64,000 bases of DNA from Quercus robur. Taxonomy: Eukaryota > Streptophyta > Magnoliopsida > Fagales > Fagaceae. The position numbers were made by a program, and so were the translations under genes. The stretch lies in NCBI RefSeq assembly GCF_932294415.1, contig NC_065542.1, positions 40,761,942 to 40,825,941 of the forward strand, written 5' to 3'. How positions within the stretch are numbered: position 1 is the first letter of the stretch; every line of letters begins with the position of its first letter. Under the pieces are notes generated by a model, which saw nothing but the letters and a program-made list of their open reading frames with translations, was not told where the DNA came from and did no database searches. Shown here piece after piece: positions 13,006-24,059 of the stretch.

Positions 13006-13575
13006 TTTTTTTAACAAATTAAAGAATAAGAAAATAACATAAGAAAAGCCCATACCTCTACTCGATTTAATATATATATATATATATATATTGGAGTTTG
13101 CTTTGCTTTTATAGTGTTCATGATTAATTTCGCAAATTTGGAGATAAATTATCAATGTTTGAGTTTGAGTTTAAATTAGACTTGTTAGAGAGATAGAGTT
13201 TCACTCCTTATTAAGTTTGGATTAAACAAAAATAATTTTGTTTTAAAAAAAATGGTAATGATAAGTTTGAGTTTAAATTAGACTTGTTAAAAAGATATAT
13301 TTTCACTATTCGTTAAGTTTGGACTAAACAAAAATATTTTTTTTTAAATAAACTGATAATTTTATTTAAATATTGTGCTGGCATGGAAAATTGTGAGAAT
13401 TTCAAAGACTTCGGTAATTATAATGATGAGTTTGAGTTTAAGTTGAACTTGTTAAAGAGATAGAGTTTCACTCTTTGTTAAGTTTGAACTAAACAAAAAT
13501 AATTTTATTTAAATATTGTGCTAATGTGAAAAATTTGAGAGTTTCAAAGGTTTCGGTTATATATATATATATAGA
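12503..13575 (+). repeat. AT-rich interspersed repeat (second copy)
   Basis: Begins 'actagttgctaacccatgtt...gcacgag' and ends 'tttcaaaggtttcggttat' plus (AT)n, matching the ends of the repeat at 2208-3776. Between about 13160 and 13500 a unit with 'gagtttaaattagacttgtt' and 'cgttaagtttggactaaac' occurs three times. Family unknown. Confidence 0.4.
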
Positions 13576-13621
13576 TGAATATGAAATTATTATTAATTGA
13601 AGAATGTATAAAGTAAGGGAA

Positions 13622-13782
13622 ATGCTAACAAATGTCCTTAGGGTAATCTTTTTTTTTTTTTTTGAAAAAAGAAAATAAAAGCAATTCATATTTTTACAGA
13701 TTTTTCAATTTCCCATAAAAGTGGTATCAAAACTTTCCTAAAATAGATTGTTAACAATTACTCTAAGGGCACCTGTTAGCAT
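13622..13782. mobile_element. MITE with inverted ends ATGCTAAC
   Basis: Left end 'atgctaacaaatgtccttag' and the reverse complement of the right end 'atgctaacaggtgcccttag' match over more than 25 bp. The centre is a T/A-rich spacer with a 15-nt T run. A degraded relative lies at about 31740-31905, and the right half of another seems to abut the LINE at 26012-26094. Confidence 0.65.
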
Positions 13783-13941
13783 AACTCATAAAGTAATATA
13801 CATTATCTATGACTTTAACAATACGTTATATTTCAATCAAGGCCATTTAAATTGGACATAACTTGTGTCCAGTGCATTAATATATTGGACACATTAAAAT
13901 ACGGACACGTGTCCATGAGCTTTACTTATTGAGAAAGTACG

Positions 13942-14193
13942 TATATCATATTTCGGTAATACCAACTTAGCATCTATTTTGGTATTTTTTACCCAATAAA
14001 TGAGTGACACTTATTTCAAAAAACCATATCAGACTACTCCAATAAATTAATCACAATTTTCTATACTATCGGGAAGATAAACTAATCATTTATTGGAGTG
14101 ATCTGATGTGATTTTTTGAAACATGTGTCACTCATTTATTGAGTAAGAAATACCAAAACAAATGCTGAATTAATATTACCGAAACATGGTATA
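13942..14193. mobile_element. Foldback MITE with about 105-bp arms
   Basis: The arms start TATATCATATTTCGGTAAT and, on the complement of the right side, TATACCATGTTTCGGTAAT. They pair through 'caataaatgagtgacac' and 'ctccaataaat' to leave a loop of about 40 bp. There is no coding content. The family is not certain; the arms are longer than in most Stowaway or Tourist elements. Confidence 0.7.
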
Positions 14194-14789
14194 TTACTAT
14201 AGATTCTCCTGCCCATCTAAATTATTTCAAGCTCTGTGCGCATAACTGAACAGTTGCATGTAGAGCCTAGCATAATTTTGTGAGCGTATCTCAATCGGAA
14301 GTGAGAGTTGAAGCAAATAAATATGTTTGTTCTACTTTTTACGAAACTCTCAACTCAAGGATCGAGGACGTATAAAATGACATGCATGAGAGCTATAATT
14401 TAAATCATTTGCAAGCTGCGTGCAAATGAGTGAAAGGTGGCCGTGGCCAAAACCTAGAGCAAAGTTCAAGCCTATATATGGTATGTCTCCATCAAAAGAA
14501 AAAGTTAATTAAACCAGCTAATTATATATGTGTTCTTCTAAGTTTCAAGCTAACTATTACATATTAGACTCTTATAATAAATGAACCAATTTTATAAACA
14601 ATTTGAACTTGGATTGTTTTGGAAAAAACAAATCCAACCTAGATTTAGGGGAAAAAAAAAAAACTTTTTTATATTCATTTCACTAGCAAACAAGTCAAAA
14701 TTAAGCACAAGTTTAGACTTTAACATTAGACATGTCAAGCTTACATATAATAATGTGTTTATGAAGTGGATTCCAATTAGTTCTAACTA

Positions 14790-14935
14790 GTAAAATCTCT
14801 GATAGTTGTATAAAAGATCTGAAGTTCAATCCTTGTCTGAACCAAAAACTAATTAGTGTCTTGGTCTGATGATAGAGAGCTATCATCAAGAACGGACATC
14901 ATAAGTTGAAACTCTCTAAAAATATATATATAATG
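14790..14935 (+). mobile_element. tRNA-derived SINE-like sequence
   Basis: Two box-A/box-B-like pairs are visible: 'actagtaaaatctctgatag'...'gaagttcaatcc' and 'ttggtctgatgatagagagc'...'taagttgaaactctc'. They end in an A/T-rich tail (about 14918). This looks like a dimeric or tandem SINE; flanking duplications were not resolved. Confidence 0.4.
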
Positions 14936-16509
14936 TGTTTATGAACAAGTTTAATATGAATATATATATGTGTACAATTTTTAATGATAATTATACTTGG
15001 CCCCTTAAAAAATTTATAAAAAAAAACCCCAACAATAGAGAGTAGGCATTCCATTTCTGTCATGCATGCACCATGAGATCGAGTGTGTCTGGGTATGTAT
15101 TGTTTTTGACTTTTTGTAAACTTCAAAATATATTTGTTAATTATTTGGTTTTAATCAAACAACTTGTGTTGTTAATTAAGTTGTTTGACTTTGTTTGTTC
15201 ATTATTTGAGACTTCAAGGTTAAAAGTTTGGATCTTTTTCTTCCTTATTGGCAATGCTAAATAGCATAATTAGTTGCTGCTTTAGAATTTTCCTAGTTGA
15301 TACTATATTAATACTAAATAAATACATTATGCCACATCACGATTAGTTTATTGTCTCATTAATTTGCAAACTTTAAATATAATTGGTTACAACTTTAGCA
15401 TTTTCTATTTAATATTTTGTTAATACGAACTAAATACTAGCTTACATTTAAAAAATTTCATATATAATTTGGTTCATAAAGTCTTGGCTCCATCCCTGAA
15501 GCTATGCTTTTAGCCGAGGCTAAACCTAAGCTTTCTTTTTCTTTTTCTTTTTTATTGTTCTTCTTTAAATATTCGAACCTAAGCTAATTAACGAAAGGGA
15601 GAGAACACTGTCCAGGATATAAGAGCAGGTAAGATAGATTACAGCAAAAAGCCTTGACCTTGTCTTGGAATAACGGTTATACAGCATTTGTCATGCCATG
15701 CATGCATGCTTGCACATCATATATAACTGTGGACTTTTTTTTTTTTTTTTGGGTGCGTGTGTGTGGTAAATGCACATTAATACTAAAAGTACACAAAATA
15801 ATTGTGGACTTAGTCCTTAAACGATTGAAAAACTCATTTTATGGAGCGGTTGCATGGATTTTTATCATGAGCCTTTGACTATGTTTTTCTCATTTGTCTT
15901 CATTAGTCCTCAAGCGCCGGGCTGAGTACGGATCAAAAACCAGGCTTGGACCCATTATGATCAAAATAAATGTTTTAATACAAATAATTTTCTTTCCCTT
16001 ATAAAATGGGGTCATGGCTCATGTTAACGGATATTTTAGGAGTTTTTTTAGGACAATTGTTTTTTTTTTTTCAATTTTTTATGGAACTTAGGACATTTTT
16101 TTTTTTTTTCAATTTTTGATGGACCTTAGGACAATTTTTTTTTTTTTTTTCAATTTTTGATGGACTCTAAGACAACCGTTAATAAAACATTTTAGAAAAA
16201 TGTTAACACACTTTTATGAAAAATATAAAAAAATGCATAAATTTATTTATTTTTTCATAAAAATTTTCAAAAATTATTTCATAAACCAACACTTTTAAAA
16301 TATCGGTTAACTTTTACCTATAAAATATTGAAAAAAAAAATTGTGACTATTACGTTTTGTGAATATTAATGATACGTTGAGAGATGTCAATGTCCATATG
16401 CTTTCGGAGGAGAATTTTATAATCACGTGATTTATGCGTCATTGGAACATATTTTTGTCAATAACGTTAATCTCTATAAGTATTTTAAAATCCAAAACCA
16501 TATCAACAA
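14936..16509. other. Intergenic with a short T-rich tandem repeat
   Basis: No gene seen. At about 16047-16177 a unit of roughly 50 bp ('taggacaatt', T run, 'caatttttgatggac') occurs three times with different T-run lengths. Open frames across this stretch are low-complexity. Confidence 0.5.
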
Positions 16510-16580
16510 GCACCAGTGGTCTAGTGGTAGAATAGTACCCTGCCACGGTACAGACCCGGGTTCGATTCCCGGCTGGTGCA
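16510..16580 (+). tRNA. tRNA-Gly (anticodon GCC)
   Basis: 71-nt cloverleaf. The acceptor stem is GCACCAG paired with CTGGTGC. Box A is TGGTCTAGTGG, box B is GGTTCGATTCC, and the anticodon GCC lies at 16542-16544 in loop CTGCCAC. CCGGG/CCCGG forms the T stem. A T6 run 3' of the gene (about 16586) fits a pol III terminator. The sequence is close to the canonical nuclear plant tRNA-Gly(GCC). No intron; CCA is not encoded, as expected. Confidence 0.95.
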
Positions 16581-16584
16581 TTGC

Positions 16585-16870
16585 AATTTTTTGAAACTTA
16601 GGGGTATTTGGTATATGTGTTTTGTTATTTAAAAATATGTGTGAAAATACGTGATGGTGAAAAAGTACATAGAAATGCGTGTAATGTACCCGGGTTTGAT
16701 TCCCCGGTGAATTTATTTATCATATTGCAATTTTTTGAAACTTAGGAAGTGTTTGGTATATGTGTTTTATTATTTGAAAATATGTGTGAAAATACATGTG
16801 GATGAAAAAGTATATAGAAATGCATGTAATATTGTTTAAAAACTGAAAATGTGTGTTAAACACCCCTTTA
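16585..16870. repeat. Two tandem MITE-like units linked by a tRNA 3'-end fragment
   Basis: The segment 'ttgcaattttttgaaactta' followed by 'tttggtatatgtgttttnttattt' occurs at about 16581 and again at about 16724. The second copy is preceded at about 16688-16703 by 'acccgggtttgattccccgg', a degenerate copy of the tRNA T-arm. The repeat body matches, in reverse complement, the element near 32222-32365 ('acacattttcagtttttaaa'). Confidence 0.6.
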
Positions 16871-18725
16871 ATGTTTAAGAATTAGTTTCAAAAAAAAAAA
16901 AAAATGTTTAAGAATTATTTTTGTTCTTGGTTATAAACTTAGATTTCTCCACCAATGAATAAATTATACTAAGAGCTATTTTAGAACCCAAGCCACCCAA
17001 AAGCCACTCTATCCGGGTTTGTAAGCCTAAAAAAAATTGCAACCTATGAATGGTAAAGTTGTAAAAAAAAATTAGTTTAATGTTGTAATTGTGTGTAAAG
17101 AGAAAAAGTGAGTAAGAGGAAAAAGAGAGAGTAGTACTTTATATTATTTTATTATGTAGTTTATATTATTTTATTGAGTTGTATGTAAAAATAAAAACTA
17201 TGATGTAAAGTGAGTTGTAAAATGAATTGGTAAAATAGATAAAATGTATTTGAGGATGCAAAATAAGTTTTTTTTTTGGCATACCCAAATGCTAATGCTC
17301 TAAGTAATTGGTTGTAGGGTATAACTTAGATTTCTCCGCCAATAGATAAATTATTTATAGTAGGCTTGTTAGTTTTTTTGGTTTTCTCTTTTAATTTGAA
17401 AAATATATATAATAGTAAGTAATTAGTCGTAGCCAACTCATTTTTTTTAAATTACTACTCTATTATGCGAAGCAATAATCAATGCAGTTTGTTGGGTCTC
17501 AGAGAAATTCTGCCACATGAAGTGGACCCATGTCAAGAAGGAAACTCTCAGACGCATTAGGAGTAAGGACTTTATTGAGCAATGAGAATGACTGATCAAG
17601 ATTTTCCCAGATGTCTACGATTAAGATGTAATTGCTAAGTAGACTTGGGACATTTGTCACGCAGAGCCAGTAAATAACAAAGCACAGCAGCTGGTCTGTT
17701 CTCCATGTATTATTTTCTATCTTCTTGGACTTGGACCCTTTCCAAGTGTCAGGGAGATATCAACTATTACATTTCGATACAAATATCGAACAGGGATGAA
17801 CTGATGGATCCAGATTCCATTCCAATTTGTCCTACTTCCTGACTTTGGTCTTAAGGAAGGTTTTGCCAAGAATTCCACCAGGTTGCAATATCTATATTGC
17901 AACTTTCAATTGCTCCAATCAATAAACCCAAAAATACCTCCGAGTTCTGGCAAGTCAAATATAATGTTAACCTTTTCACTTATTTGCTTATGTGTAGCAG
18001 GTTTTCGAAGTCTTTTTTAACCAAAAGCAAATCCAAAATCCAATAACACATGCTAGTCAAAAACTCAAATTTTTGACTTAGGGACTTATGCATCATGTTC
18101 ATCACTTAAGGCAAGAGGAGAAACACAGTTTTTCCTCTCATTTCTAGTTTTTTTTAAAAGGCAAAGTCTTTGATATTTGATTTCTCCACAAAGTCATATA
18201 GCAGTAGGTTTTGGAGCTCTTTTGCTCAAATCAAGGATTTCAAACAAAGGAGCAGCCACATCATAACTGTGAATGTACTGGTAAAAAAAAAAACAGGTTC
18301 TAGAGAGGCAGAACAAACGAATTCCACCCTCCAGAATCACTATAATACCAAGGACAATTCTACCAAGCCAAAGCTTGAAGAGCCTACTAATTTTGTCAGC
18401 TACTCATTTCACAATAATCAGAAAGGTTCACTCAACTTTGTAGATGAGCATGTTATGGTAATTGGTAACAGTAAAAGATTAAAACCATTGTCAATTCCGA
18501 TCAAAACATGCAAGAGAAGAAACAAAGAAGATGTAGAAAGATTATGATGCAAACACATATTAACTGCTAACCATCCCATTGGTTCAAGACACATTTGATA
18601 CATGAAAATATCTTTACATGGACATGCCAGAATATCTTACAGGCAGGAAGTAACATTGATCACAGCAATAAAGTGAAAATGAGTCTTCCCAGTTCTAACA
18701 TAAAGCTAGAAGCTTGTATCAAATC
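16871..18725. other. Intergenic; downstream side of the SNARE gene
   Basis: Contains AT-rich sequence to about 17450, then less biased unique-looking sequence (17460-18700). A frame at 18170-18547 (125 residues, plus strand) has no recognisable domain and lies antisense to the probable 3' region of the SNARE gene, so I do not call it a gene. Confidence 0.5.
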
Positions 18726-18821
18726 CATCACAGATCAATTACCTAGTGAGATAGTATATGACAAGGAAAATGCCATCACAGATCGATTACCTAGTGAGAT
18801 AGTATATGACAAGGAAAATGA
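18726..18821. repeat. 48-bp tandem duplication across the SNARE stop codon
   Basis: Units 18726-18773 and 18774-18821 share 'ttacctagtgagatagtata' followed by 'tgacaaggaaaatg' and differ at only a few positions. On the minus strand the second unit encodes the last residues of the SNARE (ending YYLTR and the stop). The first unit therefore repeats that coding end inside the 3' UTR. Confidence 0.9.
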
Positions 18822-21800
18822 CAACAAATGATGCCACAAGTGTAAACATTCTCCGGCTTGACTTGGTCTCAAATACCTAAAATGTAAAATAAGCTCATCA
18901 GAACAGCCATGAAGCAACAGGTGTTTATCCTAACATAAATTGACCATATTGAAAAGACCACAAAGGAGAAGAAAAAATGATAAACTGTAGAGAGATTGGT
19001 ATTTATTGGAATAGGAAGATGTTATTTATTTTAATTACCGTCTTGAAACGATCCATGGTTCCAGACAAGACTCCCCTTGATGAATCCATATCGTTGCCCT
19101 GAAGGAAAGAATGTCAAATCATACACAGAGAAAGAGCGAGACTAGAAATAGAAAAATCAAAGTGAAGATGGACCTACAAATGCCACACACATACCATTCT
19201 GTCCAGCATTCGATTATGACTTTCCACCTCTTCATTTATATCACCTGACAACTGAAAGTAACACGCATTAAAATCGAATGTCTGTTTCTCAAAACATGCA
19301 TTAAAACTTGCTTGGCTGATATTCAAGCTTACAAAGCAAGAAATCTATAGGACCCAAGAATGTATAGAGTTAAACATTGTTCTGTTAATTCTCACTTAAG
19401 CTTCAATTCTAAATAGTTGCTGGAGATTTAAAAATTACAGACGTTCAGTAAGATATTGAAGTCAACGAATGGAGAAGGCATCCTCCAATAATAGTTTAAG
19501 AGCATCCTGAGACTATCTAGAAGAGTAATTTTTTTTGGAAGATGCTCCATTTGGTTTAATGCAAAGATTGAGGACCACCACCAAATATTTTTGGAGTTAC
19601 AAGAACAATTCCATTTTAGCCCCCGTTCCATCTCCTCATAAACAGACTGAAAGAAACAACAAAAAGCTCTAGTCCATTCTTTGACCATATAACAAAGCAC
19701 ATGCAGGCCAGTCAGGAACTCCCACAACTACACTCAGATAATTCAGCTTAAGGGCCAATAAAAACTTACTCTCTTCAGCAAAATGACTCTATCTTGCAAT
19801 CCATCTACTGCTCTTTCATTATCATGCTCATCAATTTCATGGGAGGAGTAAGATGACGAGGCCCTGATGCCACCCTCCTCAATTCCATCAAAAAGAGCGG
19901 CTTTATTGTTTCGGTAGTCTCTGCACACAAATGGATCTTATCATCAGGGCCAAAATGAACAGATGATATACTTCAACTATATAAGTTTCCTTATATGGAA
20001 AAAATCAATAGAGATCAGAAATTCGCTAGGAGGAAAATATATAAAAAGTACCCATTTACTCAGCACTTTGAGATACTACAAAATTGTATTGAGATCCATG
20101 TAGCACGAATTCATCTATCAGAGAGCCATAACTATTTCGTATTCACCAAGCACCAATACTTCTCATTGAATATGTTATTAAATATTATTAAAAGTCCTAA
20201 GAAGTTTTAAGGAAACATGTCCTCTAGAAAACCGACGCTCTTGGAGATGTATCAAACAAACCTTGAACACCCTGATACACGCTGTTTTTTCACATACGAG
20301 AATATAAACAACCAAAGTAAAAGCAAAATAGGGTTTACGCTTACAATATACATTTGACCCTTTTGGTGCCAGTAATGCCTTATATCTTGACATATACCAA
20401 ATTTTGAGAGAGACAGAGACAGAGACAGCATAGTTTGGAGTATGAACCATATATTTGTGATCGTATAATGATAGTCCAGATTTATATTATGAATTCAACG
20501 TTAAAAGGCATTATCCAATACAATTCATGTAGCACAGCATTTAAAGTAACCTTCGAGTTAAATTTGAGAATATATTGTGATACAAATTGATTAAAAAAAA
20601 TCAATTTCTAGGATTTCTTTCGCTTTTTTTTTTTTTTGGTTAAGTTGCACAAAAATGGATCCTGAACCTAAGACCTCATCCCCACTCATATTTCTAGAAC
20701 TAAATGCCCTGAGCATTATATAATTGAAGTATTAATCGAATAATAATATACAGCTGGCCCAGTATTAGAGAGAAAAAAATGAATGATATAGTTGATGGAT
20801 CATCAACATGAGTTTGATCATACAATATATTTGTGTATAAGCCAACAATGTATGCTACCTTTAAAATTAACAGTTGATTTTTTTGCAAAACTTATAAGCA
20901 TTGTTTAAAATTTCAAATAGAATCATTCTTGTGACTTTCTGTTCACTGTTCTATTTTTTTATATTTCATCAGGGACTTCATGTCTATTATAAGACTAAGT
21001 CTTGAAAAATCCTGAGAAAGGCATCTGCAACTTGACCAACCTCAGTGGGCTAAGGAGAAATTGGATTCATTTTTGCTAGGTAATTTTAAGGAATCAGTAT
21101 CCCAACATAAAACTAAAATATTGAGCTCTTGCCCATTTCCTCAATGTCAAGGACCTTGATGTTCAGGTCCCATGCTTCTAACATGTTTAGAACACAGTTC
21201 ATTTGACTACCATTAGTGCTAAAATATTTTCTACGAAAAAGTCACTCATCCATCAACAAGTGACCGTCTAGTTGGAAAATTTTGCTTGTGAATGGCCAAC
21301 AGAACTTAATTCATATCACTAAAGCCACTATACCTTTAAGAAGCAGCCTATCATCCCCAGAGAATATTCTTCTCCATACACTCAAGATATATTTTGATGG
21401 TGATGACTGCAGCCTTTAGCATGCTCTATGGAATTTCGAAAAACATATAAATGGAAAACATAGGAAAAGTTTAGACATCTGCCTACCTATGTTTTCGGTG
21501 GACTTTAGGATAGGAAAAGTTATGACCTTGGGGTTAGTCATGGTGAGGACGGCTTTAGGTTTTGTATATTGAGTTATTTGAGTGTACTGACTGATGACTC
21601 TTTCTTGTACAAGTAGCATTATAACTCATAAACTAAAGTAGTGAACCAAAGACCTAATAAAACCCAAATAAAGACTAACTTGACTCAAATAAATAAAGAC
21701 ATGAAAATTAGAATCTCTTAGAAAATTTTAGACTTTACTCAACTACCAATACACCCTTACTGGCAGTAGTTGTAGAAAATTAGAAACCTGTAAAATTAAA

Positions 21801-23032
21801 AACAACTTAAAAACTAGAAACCAATATCAAGGCCTTTTTGACAATATCAATGCCACCGAATCAGTTGAGCTGTCAAACCCCAATAAAAAAACACGACAAT
21901 GCCACCTGCACCATTTCGCTTGCATCCCTAGGTCCACCACGGAAGACGATATAGAGAGAGAGAGAGAGAGAGAGCGAGAGAGGTGTGGTTTTGTTACTTT
22001 TGTAGTTACCATGCATTGAAGAGAGAGAGGCAGGGTTCATAGTGGCCAAGTGGAGCTCAGAAGGCTGGCAGATGGGTATGGAGATTTAATGATTTGGGTT
22101 GTTTGGCTACAAGGAAAAGTTAGATCTGTTTAAGTGAGACATGTTTGTGCTGCGGTTTGATAGCTCAGCTTATGAGTTGCCATCAATTTTTATTTTATTC
22201 TTTTTTCAATTATTAGAGGGATTGCATAATCACCCATTGCAGTCAATATGCTCCCATAAACAAGCTGAGAAAGTACCCACCTAGATCATAATGACACCAT
22301 GTCGGTAAACATGTGATTTAACAAGCCTACCCAACACCAACAACATCTGGATGGAATTACCTAAACTATTTAACATCGCGGTCTATACTCTAAACTAAAC
22401 ACCAATCAAGCAACTGAAATTTCATCGAACTCTATCAATAAGCTCTTTTTAAGTGGGTATCTAGAGATCTTAAGAGTACCTAACTAATCCCCCGATTGTG
22501 CAGCCCCCATTCCCACACACCGGGTAATTACCAAGCAGAAACCTCATGGATCACACGAGGCCTAAGAATCACCACACCAATCCCTTCGGGTTTATTGTTA
22601 ATAGTAATACTATTCGGAAACAAACAAGTGAACAACTAACAGAATTTCACCAAAATAATCCTACAATCAGCATAAAAAAGTAATCCAATCGCTGAATTAG
22701 TTTTCTAAGTCATAATAATGCTCTGAAGATAATAACTCCAAAACCCTAAGAGCTAAGATTGATAATAGTAAAAGACAAGACAACCAAGAAAAGCAAAATA
22801 CACAAACCAGAAAACCATAGAAAGCCAATCCAATTGAAAAACCACACTGATCGCTGTTTGCGTTTCAAGGACTAAACAAAGATAACATTTCCACGTGATC
22901 ACACACACAAATACTTTGTACAGACATGAAAAATCTAAGCAGATGATCAGATCTATTATGCATAAACCTTACTTAATCAGATTAATAATAAAGAGTTAGA
23001 AATAGAAATAGAGCTAACCTTCTGGCATTCAT
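18787..23032 (-). CDS. BET11: BET1-type Qc-SNARE (BET11/BET12-like)
   Basis: Five coding exons on the minus strand: 23032-23019, 19920-19770, 19251-19195, 19098-19039 and 18876-18787. All have GT..AG borders and consistent phases, giving 123 residues, essentially the length of Arabidopsis BET11 as I recall it. The start reads MNARRDYRNNKAALFDGIEE; the SNARE helix covers about 35-97; a single tail anchor lies at about 105-121, ending YYLTR. Family role: Golgi/ER-Golgi membrane fusion as the Bet1-type member of a four-helix SNARE bundle, cytosolic face, tail-anchored. At the apparent zero-layer position the sequence has His67 (SHNRM) where animal Bet1 has Gln; I believe plant BET11 proteins share this. 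Intron 1 is long (about 3.1 kb). The leader is CT-rich on the coding strand (GA repeats at 23153-23180). BET12 is the alternative paralogue name. Confidence 0.93.
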
Positions 23033-23149
23033 GGTTGAGACTTTACAGTTAGAGAGAGAGAAAAAAAAAAGGGATCACAGTTTCTATGGCCGACTCTTTC
23101 TGTTTCTTTGAATACTCGTAACGGAGTTATTCGATCTCGTAATTTCTGT

Positions 23150-23189
<40 letters not shown>

Positions 23190-23516
23190 AATTCAGATCT
23201 GAATTTTTTTGAAGAGTTTTGGGAGGGTAGATTCATATAAGTATAACTAGAGTCTAGAGATATACATCATTACGTTTCAATTGGACTGACACGTCACGGG
23301 GTAAATATGTATGTATTGCGTTTGCGGCTATAGGGTAGATTCGGGAAATGGAATTTTTGATAGGTGGGTCCCACAGGAAGAGTAAAGCTGTTGCTGGTTT
23401 TTCGCTTGAGGTCCTAATCCCTGTTTGTTTATATTAGCACACAGTAATTTAAATTTAAATAAAATAAAAATGGAAAGAATTTAACGAATGCAAAGAAAAA
23501 TAAATAAAAACTGATG

Positions 23517-24055
23517 ATGTTACAAAAAATGCCAAATCCTAAGTTCGTCTATATGGCTTGTCCCAAGGACATGATGATGACATATGGCTTGTCCCAAGGT
23601 AAGGATAATGACATATGGCTTGTTTGTCCAAGGTAAGCTTGACCGTCCACAACATCAGTTGGACGAGCTTCACTCGTCCTGAACATGTTGCGGCTGTTCC
23701 TGTTTTCCTGTCAAGCCACAAACCACCCCCCCAATCAACAGTTATAAAAGTCAGACCCTGAAAACGTAACTGCCTTGGTGGTTAAGGAAGTTAACTCCGA
23801 ATCTTCTGAACTCTACAACGGTAGGAGAAGGTAACTGCCTCTGGCAAGCAGTATATAAGTGTTCTTCTACGAGAAGGTAATTCATTGAGACATTATTTTT
23901 TCCATACAACTTGGAATTCTAAGAATACTGACTTTACCATTGGAGGATTCTTGGCCGGTCTCCTCTGACATTATGTTCATCTTTTCAAGATATTCCAAAG
24001 CAACATAGATCAACGCTCGAAACATTCAGCCTTACTAATTTCCTTGTGTTCATCA
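23517..24055 (+). mobile_element. Possible LTR remnant with short internal repeats
   Basis: Starts near TGTTAC. It carries three copies of 'catatggcttgtcc' in 23552-23635, TATA-like stretches near 23745 and 23853, and a segment 'ggaggattcttggccgg' of the kind seen in plant Gypsy-type LTRs. No flanking duplication was found and no internal region is attached; it abuts the LINE copy at 24060. Treated as a fossil of uncertain family. Confidence 0.3.
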
Positions 24056-24059
24056 AAAA

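Noticed and set aside
17717-17902. Minus-strand peptide with 'RTNWNGIWIHQFIPVRYLYRN'
   Set aside because: Isolated 61 residues without a recognised family; could be a repeat remnant.
18170-18547. 125-residue open frame on the plus strand
   Set aside because: No domain, no splice partners, antisense to the likely 3' region of the SNARE gene and adjacent to the tandem duplication; not enough to call a gene.
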